A stretch of 10,587 nucleotides of DNA from an uncultured Prevotella sp. (lineage in GTDB: Bacteria > Bacteroidota > Bacteroidia > Bacteroidales > Bacteroidaceae), in NCBI GenBank assembly GCA_927910885.1, contig CAKMOD010000025.1, positions 1-10,587 of the forward strand, in the 5' to 3' direction. Both the position numbers and the translations under genes were made by a program. The notes under the pieces were generated by a model. The model had not been told where the DNA came from. It did not search any database and worked only from the letters and a program-made list of their open reading frames with translations. Below are positions 1 through 6,300 of this stretch, in pieces. Each line of letters opens with the position of its first letter. Positions within the stretch are counted from its first letter, which is position 1.

Positions 1-8
1 TAATTATT

Positions 9-61
9 TTCACGAACAGAAATATTTATTTTCATGAAAAAAAAATATTTTTCTTCATGAA
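9..61. repeat. three TTCAyGAA palindromes at 22-23 bp spacing
   Basis: TTCACGAA occurs at 9-16, TTCATGAA at 31-38 (inside the longer palindrome TTTTCATGAAAA, 29-40) and TTCATGAA at 54-61. The starts are 22 and 23 bp apart, about two helical turns, with A/T tracts between. Evenly phased palindromes would suit a dimeric repressor or activator site for a gene outside the window. In AT-rich DNA chance is a real alternative. Confidence 0.35.
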
Positions 62-91
62 AAGAATTCGGAGGCATCAGACTTTTTACGC

Positions 92-211
92 ACTTAATAA
101 CAATATAAAAAGTTGAGAGAAACCTTCTTTTCTGCTCTTTGTGATGCTATATCTAAGAATAGAAAAGAAGGTTTTCCCTACCATAATACATAAATCATAA
201 AGTTATTAAGT
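92..211. repeat. nested inverted repeats
   Basis: An outer pair, ACTTAATAAC at 92-101 and GTTATTAAGT at 202-211, is perfect over 10 bp. Inside it lies a perfect 14-bp pair, AAACCTTCTTTTCT at 120-133 and AGAAAAGAAGGTTT at 161-174, with a 27-nt loop. The inner stem could act as a terminator or processing stem for minus-strand transcripts from the barrel gene. The nesting suggests either a folded RNA or a small non-coding repeat element. Confidence 0.5.
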
Positions 212-227
212 CACACCATGAGACGAT

Positions 228-281
228 GGATAAGGACAATAACAAAACATTTTTCTTTATACTTTATCGTAGTCCTTATCC
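228..281 (-). terminator. candidate 3' hairpin of the barrel gene
   Basis: GGATAAGGAC (228-237) and GTCCTTATCC (272-281) pair perfectly over 10 bp around a 34-nt loop, 37 nt beyond the barrel gene's stop codon. There is no strong T-tract on the minus-strand side, so this may be a 3'-end stabilising hairpin rather than a classical intrinsic terminator. Confidence 0.35.
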
Positions 282-318
282 CATAAATGACTAAGATTAA
301 TTGCAGTATAGCTATCCG

Positions 319-2382
319 CTACAAAATTCCGGTTTGTTTATTCCCTTCATGCTGTACTTTCTTGTCTATTTCCTTATAGCTTTTACCCTTTGATAACTTC
401 CAACTAAGCCTAAGAGTTATCATATTTCCCAAGTCTCTGCTGCGATAAATATACTCTTTATGGAGGTTTTCATTCAGTACTTTACCACGCTGTATAGCGG
501 GATGTTGCTGGAAAGGATGTTGTAAAAAGAGAGATACATTACACTTCTTCCATCTGTAACTGGCTCCTAAATAGACCGCTGGACCATTCCTTCCCTCATG
601 CTCTCCTTCAACAAACCGCCAACCATTATCAGCATATCCCGTCAATGTCCAGCGTCCAAGATAAGCCTGAACATTACCACCATAGTTGTAACTTGTAAGA
701 TGATGACGATACAGATTGCTAACATTGAAGCAGCGATTAATTCCTCCAAAAAGTGTTACAGACAGACGCTCTGGCACTACATCATACCTCACATAATTCT
801 GTACAACAAACATCATGATATTACCAATGTTCTGTTGTGAATAAAGGAATTCATCTGTTGCCGTACGTTCATACACACTCATATTGCTTCCAAGGACACG
901 TCGGTACTCCATATTCATACCACAGCTCACACGCCTACCATTATAACTGACATCAATAATATTCTTAATGACTCTTGAAGGTTGCAAATTAGGATTTCCA
1001 ACCTTCCATTCACGGCTATTTTCTCTGATTCTTGCATCGCTCACCATAGCGTATGAAGACACACTACGATAGGTTTCAAAGGTATAACGTGCATTTAATC
1101 CTGTCAAAATATCGTAATTCAACGTGAGTTCTGGACGGAAAGTCCAGTAGTTAAAGCTATAGTTTTCCTGCGAATAGGTCTTATTAGCAAGCCCAACACC
1201 TGCCGAATAGCCTAATCGTTTCCACCGTCCTTTCACCTCAGAGAATAGATAAAGTTCTCCTCTCCGCATCTTGTTAAGAGCAGATACATCACCAGTATAT
1301 TCATTATTTGTAAACGACACCGAGTGTTCCAAACCTGCAGAAAGGGTGAAAGGCTTGAGTTTATTCTCATAAATAGCTTCACTCTCCAGCGACCAAGTAC
1401 GCCCATCAACATCATAGGCATAAGTTCTCCCTTCTCCATTATATCCCCGCTTGTCCGTGTAAATACCCGAACCAACAACGTTAGCCGTAACACTCTGATG
1501 CTTACCAAGCTGATGAAAGAAGTAAAGATCAAGAGTTGGAGAGAAATCACTTGACACATTAATCGTCCGATAAGTCTGCTCTACTGTTCCATCCCGATAC
1601 ACAAAATCAGCATAATTACCGGGCGTATTGCCTCCTCCCACTGACAGATTTGCTTGGAAAACATACGTAGCCGAGTCGGCAAGACTATACTTTATCTCAA
1701 ACTGATTACCAAAACGACGACTCCTGCCATCGGTCTGATTGCGTGAAACCAGATAATGACTACCGTTGTTCAAGGTATAGTCAGCCGATTCTGAAGACCG
1801 AAAACCATGCTGATCTTGATAAAGGGAAGTAAAGGTTAAAGCCAGTTCTGAATTCTTATGATTGTACTTTGCATAGAGCGTATTACCGCCATTCACAGTC
1901 GTAACAGAGTTCGATAAATCTGCTCCGAGAACGTAACCAGTGGTGTTACGCTTCGTCCGAATGTCAATGACATAGCCTATTCCGTCACCATATCTAACTC
2001 CCGGATTATCGATGAAATCGATGTTTTTTACAAGTTTTGGGTCCAGTGAAAGCAGGTCTTCTTTACTTGCCAAAGTTCCGTTCAGCCTAAGTTGAACACT
2101 TCCATTATTCGTCAAAGGCACAATAGTACGCATCACCTCGTCTACTCTGATACGTGGAAGAGACAGCTTTCCAAGCAGACTATAACCGTCCGTTGCAGCT
2201 TCTCGCTGTGCATCAGACGGTATAATCAGCAGACCATCAAGCTTTTTCGTCACTCGTGCAGCCTCAACTGTCACCTCTTTCATCTCAACACTCTTTGCCG
2301 TCTTGTCGCTTTCTTTCTCATTCTGTGCACCAACAGGAAGTGCAAGAAAGCATAACAACAGCATCCATAAACCTTTTTCCAT
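319..2382 (-). CDS. outer-membrane beta-barrel protein, TonB-dependent receptor-like
   Basis: A 687-residue outer-membrane protein. Residues 1-19 form a signal peptide (hydrophobic core, cleavage after VGA). A segment reading MKEVTVEA (34-41) resembles the TonB-box region of Bacteroidota receptors. Residues about 45-145 look like a plug: VQLRLNGT, then LDPKLVKNIDFI and the closing YGDGIGYVIDIRTK. The rest is rich in alternating aromatic/polar strands typical of a barrel and ends near LRLSWKLSKGK. The usual N-terminal carboxypeptidase-regulatory-like domain is absent, so the protein is short for this group. It would import a ligand or act as a surface receptor; the substrate cannot be read. 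It lies downstream of, and in the same direction as, the winged-helix regulator gene, with its own promoter. The stop codon is TAG. Membership of the barrel superfamily is firm; true TonB dependence is less sure. Confidence 0.85.
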   Translation of the reverse strand: MEKGLWMLLLCFLALPVGAQNEKESDKTAKSVEMKEVTVEAARVTKKLDGLLIIPSDAQREAATDGYSLLGKLSLPRIRVDEVMRTIVPLTNNGSVQLRLNGTLASKEDLLSLDPKLVKNIDFIDNPGVRYGDGIGYVIDIRTKRNTTGYVLGADLSNSVTTVNGGNTLYAKYNHKNSELALTFTSLYQDQHGFRSSESADYTLNNGSHYLVSRNQTDGRSRRFGNQFEIKYSLADSATYVFQANLSVGGGNTPGNYADFVYRDGTVEQTYRTINVSSDFSPTLDLYFFHQLGKHQSVTANVVGSGIYTDKRGYNGEGRTYAYDVDGRTWSLESEAIYENKLKPFTLSAGLEHSVSFTNNEYTGDVSALNKMRRGELYLFSEVKGRWKRLGYSAGVGLANKTYSQENYSFNYWTFRPELTLNYDILTGLNARYTFETYRSVSSYAMVSDARIRENSREWKVGNPNLQPSRVIKNIIDVSYNGRRVSCGMNMEYRRVLGSNMSVYERTATDEFLYSQQNIGNIMMFVVQNYVRYDVVPERLSVTLFGGINRCFNVSNLYRHHLTSYNYGGNVQAYLGRWTLTGYADNGWRFVEGEHEGRNGPAVYLGASYRWKKCNVSLFLQHPFQQHPAIQRGKVLNENLHKEYIYRSRDLGNMITLRLSWKLSKGKSYKEIDKKVQHEGNKQTGIL

Positions 2383-2400
2383 AGTCTTTGTTTTTTGCTA

Positions 2401-2432
2401 CAAAGATAGAATTCACCATCTATTAGGACAAA
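2401..2432 (-). promoter_or_regulatory. promoter of the barrel gene
   Basis: On the minus strand TTTG (2432-2429) and TATCTTTG (2408-2401) are separated by 20 bp, matching the Bacteroidota primary sigma factor consensus TTTG-N19/21-TAnnTTTG. Transcription would begin about 2395, leaving a leader of roughly a dozen bases before the ATG at 2382. Confidence 0.8.
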
Positions 2433-2440
2433 AATAGACA

Positions 2441-2458
2441 CTGACAATTACCTGACAA
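2441..2458 (-). promoter_or_regulatory. candidate operator: 7-bp direct repeat with 4-bp spacer
   Basis: The minus strand reads TTGTCAG-GTAA-TTGTCAG (2458-2441), two identical heptamers 11 bp apart, ending 8 bp before the -33 box of the barrel promoter. A third copy, TTGTCAG, lies at 2511-2505, 53 bp from the distal heptamer, about five helical turns. The geometry equals that of PhoB/OmpR-type winged-helix sites, and the neighbouring gene encodes a winged-helix regulator. Binding by that protein is an inference. Confidence 0.5.
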
Positions 2459-2582
2459 TAGCTAATTAGGGGTGTTAAGACAAGAAAAAGCACGAGAAAA
2501 CTACCTGACAACCTCTTAGCAGGTATAACATTTCTATAAAGATAAGGTTAAAGTTTATATTTCAAAGGTTTACTCTTCTCCT

Positions 2583-3347
2583 TTAAGAAAGGCTGTCCAA
2601 TACCTTCTTTGATGACGAATCAGAAGTAAGTCGGTAGCCATCACCCCTGTCAGCCACAATCTTTAATCCGCAACGCTCACTGACAATAGGCTTTAGGCGA
2701 CGGATAAGTGTATAGAGTGTTTCGCTTGCATCGGGTTTCTTTGGCCAAAGTGTTTCACAGATAACAGCCTTCGACAACTTTCTATCAGTTGCATTTATAA
2801 ATAGCTCCATGAGCTGTTGTTGCATTGGAGTAAAGGCTATCTTCTCCCCATGCCAGTCTCGAAAGCTATGATCAGAAGCGGCATATACCATCCTACCTAA
2901 AACGAAACGACCCTCACGATGACGACGAAAATACACGATAGATGTAACCATCCAAACCAATGATAACAATAGGAATGAAAGCGATAGACGCTGGTCGGAT
3001 AATCCCCATACCGTAGCAAAGGAACAATCAGCATAGCTCTGGAATAAAAGCGAATGGCCACCCGCCTGCCATTTCATCTGTCTACTGCGCAACGAATGAC
3101 TATCATCACCCAACGCGTATGACACAAACGAACGACTCTTGAGGTCATCTATCTGTAAATATTGTCGATAGCTTTGTATTGTATCGGGCGTAATCCACGC
3201 CTCATGTTTCCCTGCAAGAGTCTTCGATAAAGCTTGATTCATATCCTGTACAATAGATGTTTCCGCACAGTGATAGCTGTCAACACTTGCCCAAACTGCC
3301 GAGCAGACGAGTAGTAAAAAAACGATAACTGACGATATAGGTTTCAT
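2583..3347 (-). CDS. membrane-anchored winged-helix transcriptional regulator
   Basis: A 254-residue protein with an N-terminal signal segment (1-20), a periplasmic stretch of about 100 residues, one transmembrane helix (about 121-141, followed by RRHR as a positive-inside flank) and a cytoplasmic C-terminal OmpR/PhoB-type winged helix (about 148-242). The winged-helix reading rests on FTPMQQQLMELFI, the LSKAVICETLWP segment, the helix ETLYTLIRRLKP and the wing VADRGDGYRL. This inverts ToxR/CadC order, where the DNA-binding domain is N-terminal. The periplasmic part holds Cys27 and Cys108, which could form a disulfide if C27 lies beyond the signal cleavage site. No receiver or kinase domain is present, so it likely senses envelope signals directly. 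The barrel gene follows 200 bp downstream and is its most likely target. It has its own promoter. The ligand is unknown. Confidence 0.8.
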   Translation of the reverse strand: MKPISSVIVFLLLVCSAVWASVDSYHCAETSIVQDMNQALSKTLAGKHEAWITPDTIQSYRQYLQIDDLKSRSFVSYALGDDSHSLRSRQMKWQAGGHSLLFQSYADCSFATVWGLSDQRLSLSFLLLSLVWMVTSIVYFRRHREGRFVLGRMVYAASDHSFRDWHGEKIAFTPMQQQLMELFINATDRKLSKAVICETLWPKKPDASETLYTLIRRLKPIVSERCGLKIVADRGDGYRLTSDSSSKKVLDSLS

Positions 3348-3396
3348 AAACTTGTATAATACAAAGTGATAGAAAGTTCCGATTTATAGTATGTTG

Positions 3397-3427
3397 CAAA
3401 GATAATATTTTATCTTATCAACACCAA
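3397..3427 (-). promoter_or_regulatory. promoter of the regulator gene
   Basis: On the minus strand TTG (3427-3425) precedes TATCTTTG (3404-3397) by 20 bp, a good Bacteroidota promoter. The start codon is about 50 bp downstream. A 7-bp inverted repeat, AAGATAA (3399-3405) and TTATCTT (3410-3416), overlaps the -7 box and could be a site for autoregulation. Confidence 0.6.
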
Positions 3428-3517
3428 GCAGTATAGAAGAAATATCAGATAAAATGGGAGTAATTTGCGTATATTTGCTGCGCAAACACAGTAGATGCGC
3501 AAAATTATACAGCAAAA

Positions 3518-3550
3518 TTTGGGCATTAAACTAAAAAAACACTATCTTTG
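3518..3550 (+). promoter_or_regulatory. promoter of tRNA-Gln
   Basis: TTTG (3518-3521) and TATCTTTG (3543-3550) are 21 bp apart. The mature tRNA 5' end lies 11 bp downstream of the -7 box, so the RNA would have a very short leader. Confidence 0.75.
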
Positions 3551-3560
3551 CACCCACGAT

Positions 3561-3631
3561 TGTCCTATGGTGTAATGGTAGCACTACAGTTTTTGGTTCT
3601 GTCAGTGGTGGTTCGAGTCCGCCTGGGACAA
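3561..3631 (+). tRNA. tRNA-Gln (anticodon TTG)
   Basis: The cloverleaf folds by eye. The acceptor stem is TGTCCTA (3561-3567) with TGGGACA (3624-3630), discriminator A3631. The D stem is GTG/CAC (3570-3572, 3582-3584) with the loop TAATGGTAG. The anticodon stem is 3586-3590/3598-3602, with the loop TTTTGGT giving anticodon TTG (3593-3595), which reads CAA. The T stem is GGTGG/CCGCC around TTCGAGT. The last anticodon-stem pair is T-T, a weak pair that I recall also occurring in bacterial tRNA-Gln. The 3' CCA is not encoded and must be added after transcription. Confidence 0.95.
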
Positions 3632-3636
3632 CACAG

Positions 3637-3672
3637 AAAATCCGCGGATTCTTTATGAGTCTGCGGATTTTT
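3637..3672 (+). terminator. intrinsic terminator after tRNA-Gln
   Basis: AAAATCCGCGGA (3637-3648) pairs with TCTGCGGATTTT (3660-3671) over 12 bp with one G-T wobble, ending in a run of T residues. It begins 5 nt after the tRNA discriminator and 33 nt before the alpha-galactosidase start codon. Confidence 0.8.
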
Positions 3673-3704
3673 CAGTTTAAGCTAATTCCTAAACTATAAT
3701 AATA

Positions 3705-4934
3705 ATGATCCAAAAACTTTCTAAACTCCGTAAAGCACTATTGCTTTTTGCAGCCCTTTTGCTTACCTCACTGAGCACAATGGCTACCAATCGTGACTCT
3801 TTAGCACTGACTCCTCCAATGGGTTTTATGACCTGGAACAAATATAAGGAGGACATCAACGAACAGCTTATCCGACAAATTGCCGACAAGATGGCGGCTG
3901 ATGGCTATGCTGAAGCTGGATATAAATACATCTTCATTGATGATGCATGGCAGGGAGGACGCGACAAACGCAATAACATTATCCCTGATCCTAAGAAGTT
4001 CCCAAGCGGAATAAAGGCGCTCGCAGACTATGTTCACTCAAAGGGTTTACTACTCGGTATCTACTCTGATGCTGCTCAGCTCACTTGTGCAGGCTACACT
4101 GCCAGCTACGGGTTTGAGGAACAAGACGCCAAAACCTTTGCACAATGGGGTATTGACTATCTGAAATACGACTACTGCCACGCACCTTCTGACAGTGCCG
4201 TTGCCCATAAACGCTATAAGAAGATGGCTGATGCACTACAGAATTCAGGTCGGAAGATTGCCTTGGGTGTCTGCGAATGGGGACAGCTGAACCCTGAGTT
4301 GTGGGCTCGTCAGGCTGGTGGTTCACTCTGGCGTGTGAGCTATGACGTGCGTGATATGTGGAAAGACATCGTGAAGCAGGGAGGTATGGGTATCATTGAT
4401 ATCATCGATATTACCGAACCACTTTATAAATACGCAGGACCAGGCTACTGGCTCGATATGGATATGCTCGTCGTTGGACTCGACGGAAAGGGTGGACCAT
4501 CAAGCGATTTAGGTGGTGTAGGCTGTACTTATACAGAATATCAGACACAGATGTCTATGTGGTGTATGTTCGCTTCGCCTTTAGCGGTGAGCCATGACAT
4601 TCTGAACGAGAACGCTGAAACACGTCGCATCCTCCTCAATAAGGAGATTATTGCTATCAACCAAGACGCCCTTGGCGAGGCAGCCCATAGAGTTGACTTC
4701 CCTGGTGCATGCCGTGTCTACCTCAGAAACCTAAGCGATAACCGTCAAGCTATTGCCATCATGAATCCTTCTGACACTCCTCAGCGTGTTCAGTTGCCAC
4801 TTTCTATCCTCGGCAATACGAAGGAATACAATTTCAGAGACGTATGGGAGCACAAGACAACACGTCAACGTAAGGCTTGGCAAGGAACCTTACAACCTCA
4901 TGAAACAAAGGTCTTTACGGTTACAACACGCTAA
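3705..4934 (+). CDS. secreted alpha-galactosidase, glycoside hydrolase family 27
   Basis: A 409-residue retaining alpha-galactosidase that removes terminal alpha-linked galactose from substrates such as melibiose, raffinose-type sugars or galactomannan side chains. A signal peptide covers about residues 1-27 (basic start, then ALLLFAALLL), so it acts in the periplasm or outside. The (beta/alpha)8 catalytic domain opens with PPMGFMTWNKYK (37-48) and has FIDDAWQGG (77-85; Asp79/Asp80 substrate contacts). The nucleophile is Asp156 in LKYDYC. The likely acid/base is Asp214 in SYDVRD. WLDMDMLVVG (249-258) is the family's usual closing motif. A C-terminal beta domain of about 80 residues follows. 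Length and motifs are those of a complete single-module GH27 enzyme. It stands alone, not in an obvious polysaccharide utilisation locus. No separate promoter is evident between it and the tRNA terminator. Confidence 0.93.
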   Translation: MIQKLSKLRKALLLFAALLLTSLSTMATNRDSLALTPPMGFMTWNKYKEDINEQLIRQIADKMAADGYAEAGYKYIFIDDAWQGGRDKRNNIIPDPKKFPSGIKALADYVHSKGLLLGIYSDAAQLTCAGYTASYGFEEQDAKTFAQWGIDYLKYDYCHAPSDSAVAHKRYKKMADALQNSGRKIALGVCEWGQLNPELWARQAGGSLWRVSYDVRDMWKDIVKQGGMGIIDIIDITEPLYKYAGPGYWLDMDMLVVGLDGKGGPSSDLGGVGCTYTEYQTQMSMWCMFASPLAVSHDILNENAETRRILLNKEIIAINQDALGEAAHRVDFPGACRVYLRNLSDNRQAIAIMNPSDTPQRVQLPLSILGNTKEYNFRDVWEHKTTRQRKAWQGTLQPHETKVFTVTTR

Positions 4935-4991
4935 TCCACAAAATCATTTGTAAAGAAAATCATTAAAAGATAACATCTTTTTATCCCCTAC

Positions 4992-5026
4992 AACTGGTAC
5001 AGCATCTTCCTGCTGTGCCAGTTTTG
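4992..5026 (+). terminator. intrinsic terminator of the alpha-galactosidase gene
   Basis: AACTGGTACAGCA (4992-5004) and TGCTGTGCCAGTT (5011-5023) form a 13-bp stem with one G-T wobble and a TCTTCC loop. The 3' side continues as a T-run. It lies about 57 nt past the stop codon. Confidence 0.85.
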
Positions 5027-5075
5027 TATTCCAATAACATCCTTTTATTATCATTCTAAGCTATTATTTCACATC

Positions 5076-5147
5076 GTGCTATTGGTCCGCACCAATGGTG
5101 CGGATGCTAAGCACCAATGGTGCGAACGGCAAACACCAATAGTGCGG
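5076..5147. repeat. palindromic repeat cluster, 22-bp period
   Basis: CCGCACCAATGGTGCGG (5087-5103, 8-bp arms around one A), GCACCAATGGTGC (5111-5123) and CACCAATAGTGCGG (5134-5147) carry the CACCAAT core at 5090, 5112 and 5134, exactly 22 bp apart. A degenerate inverted unit, GTGCTATTGGT, abuts the left side (5076-5086). Each unit is itself nearly palindromic. This resembles a REP-like dispersed intergenic element or a tandem protein-binding site. Confidence 0.7.
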
Positions 5148-5209
5148 AGAACAAAATCCCCTACCATATATTGTTAGCATAGAACTAACTCACGCCTACC
5201 TCAAGTTAC

Positions 5210-5254
5210 GATTACCCTTTTCGGTAATCACTCCCCTCTCCTTTCGGAGAGGGG
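5210..5254. repeat. two adjacent perfect hairpins
   Basis: GATTACC (5210-5216) pairs with GGTAATC (5223-5229) around a 6-nt loop. Directly after it, CCCCTCTCC (5233-5241) pairs with GGAGAGGGG (5246-5254) around TTTC. The second, very stable GC-rich hairpin continues with TGGGGTGAG. Sequences of this kind are, to my knowledge, scattered between genes in Bacteroidota genomes. It could act as an extra terminator or an mRNA end-protecting element. Confidence 0.65.
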
Positions 5255-5289
5255 TGGGGTGAGCTGTTTTATTTAAATTCCCTTATCCA

Positions 5290-5321
5290 TTTGCTAATAT
5301 CACGCTTTTTATCTATATTTG
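5290..5321 (+). promoter_or_regulatory. promoter of the AEC transporter gene
   Basis: TTTG (5290-5293) and TATATTTG (5314-5321) are 20 bp apart, an excellent match to the Bacteroidota promoter pattern. Transcription would start near 5328, giving a leader of about 35 nt before ATG at 5363. Confidence 0.78.
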
Positions 5322-5362
5322 TACATTGTAACAAATACAAATTAGATAAATTCAGCAAATAA

Positions 5363-6298
5363 ATGAAAGCTATAGAGATTCTTTTTCCTGTCTTCTTTAT
5401 GATGTTCCTCGGTTGGTTGAGTCACAGAAGAGGTTGGGTAACAGCAGGACAGAACGAAGGAGCAAAGTCATTGGTATTTAATATTCTTTTCCCGCTACTC
5501 GTCTTTCACGTACTTGTAAAAGCAGAGTTATCGACGAATTTCATTTATGAGATCCTCTTTTTAGATGCCGCTTGGATTCTTGTCTATCTGATAGGTAAGA
5601 GCATAGCAAAACCCATCAGCGGTCGTTATGCCCGATTAGCACCTTTCCTACTGATGACATGTGAGGGAGGTAGCGTTGCCCTACCCCTTTATATCGCATT
5701 GGTAGGAGCAGAACACGCAGTGAATATCATTACCTTTGACGTTGCTGGTATCCTTATCAACTTTGGACTTGTGCCAGCACTCGTCACCCGCCAGACATCA
5801 AAAGATGTAGCTTTCTTGCCTATGGCAAAACGAATTATTACAGCCCCTTTCATCGTTGCCGTTATCGTAGGTATTCTCGTTAATATGTCGGGCTTGTACC
5901 AATGGCTGATGGAGAACGAACTTCACAGAATCTATGACGGTACGATGAACATGGCAATGACACCTATTGCGAGCATTATCCTCTTCACCCTCGGCTATGG
6001 TTTCCACCTGCGTGCAGCACAGATTAAGCCACTTTTGGCATTGACAGTGGTGCGCCTTGTGCTGTGTGGGGCTATCGTAGGAGCCTTCTTCTTGCTGTTC
6101 CCAGAATTGATGGCAGTGAAGATTTTCCTTGTTGGCGTACTACTTTACTTTGCTTGTCCAACAGGTTTCCCCGTACCGCTACAGATAGAAAGCCTTTGCA
6201 AAGATGAGGATGACGAAAGCTTTATGTCGGCTTTCATCTCCATCTTCATCGTGGTGGCAATGGTAGTATATACGTTGATAACATTATTATTGATATAA
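5363..6298 (+). CDS. AEC (auxin efflux carrier) family transporter
   Basis: A 311-residue, very hydrophobic inner-membrane protein with about ten predicted membrane helices in two halves split by a polar stretch (about 143-158). Family marks include NILFPLLVFHVLVKAEL in the second helix region, GGSVALPLYIALVG (102-115), TPIASIILFTLGYGFHL (200-216) and CPTGFPVPLQIE (265-276) near the C-terminus. Bacterial members of this family move small carboxylic acids such as malate, malonate or lactate. The substrate here cannot be read from sequence. It has its own promoter. The next gene, 147 bp downstream in the same direction, encodes an FMN-dependent hydroxy-acid dehydrogenase-like protein, which would fit a hydroxy- or carboxylic-acid substrate. 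The length is typical and the gene looks intact. Confidence 0.85.
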   Translation: MKAIEILFPVFFMMFLGWLSHRRGWVTAGQNEGAKSLVFNILFPLLVFHVLVKAELSTNFIYEILFLDAAWILVYLIGKSIAKPISGRYARLAPFLLMTCEGGSVALPLYIALVGAEHAVNIITFDVAGILINFGLVPALVTRQTSKDVAFLPMAKRIITAPFIVAVIVGILVNMSGLYQWLMENELHRIYDGTMNMAMTPIASIILFTLGYGFHLRAAQIKPLLALTVVRLVLCGAIVGAFFLLFPELMAVKIFLVGVLLYFACPTGFPVPLQIESLCKDEDDESFMSAFISIFIVVAMVVYTLITLLLI

Positions 6299-6300
6299 AT

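Larger units (their letters stand above)
1..318. other. gene-free stretch with inverted repeats
   Basis: No reading frame here looks like a protein, and no RNA gene was recognised. The stretch is AT-rich. It contains three TTCAyGAA palindromes near the left edge, a nested pair of inverted repeats (92-211) and a further hairpin (228-281) just beyond the stop codon of the barrel gene. It probably combines the 3' untranslated region of that minus-strand gene with control sequence of a gene lying left of the window. Confidence 0.6.
4935..5362. other. 428-bp gap with terminator, repeats and promoter
   Basis: No protein-coding frame is convincing here. It contains the alpha-galactosidase terminator, a cluster of palindromic CACCAATGGTG units, two adjacent perfect hairpins and the promoter of the AEC transporter, each listed separately. 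The remaining 4935-4990 and 5148-5209 show nothing recognisable. Confidence 0.7.

Noticed and set aside
598..840. plus-strand frames opposite the barrel gene (also 1324-1554 and 2092-2355)
   Set aside because: They lie antisense to a clear coding gene, have no family resemblance, no promoter and no plausible start context.
3689..3889. minus-strand frame near the alpha-galactosidase start
   Set aside because: It overlaps the signal peptide region of a clear GH27 gene in antisense and has no recognisable features.
5076..5147. CRISPR array
   Set aside because: Units are only about 13-17 bp, the period is 22 bp, and the spaces of 5-10 bp are too short to be spacers. There are only three units and no cas genes in the window.
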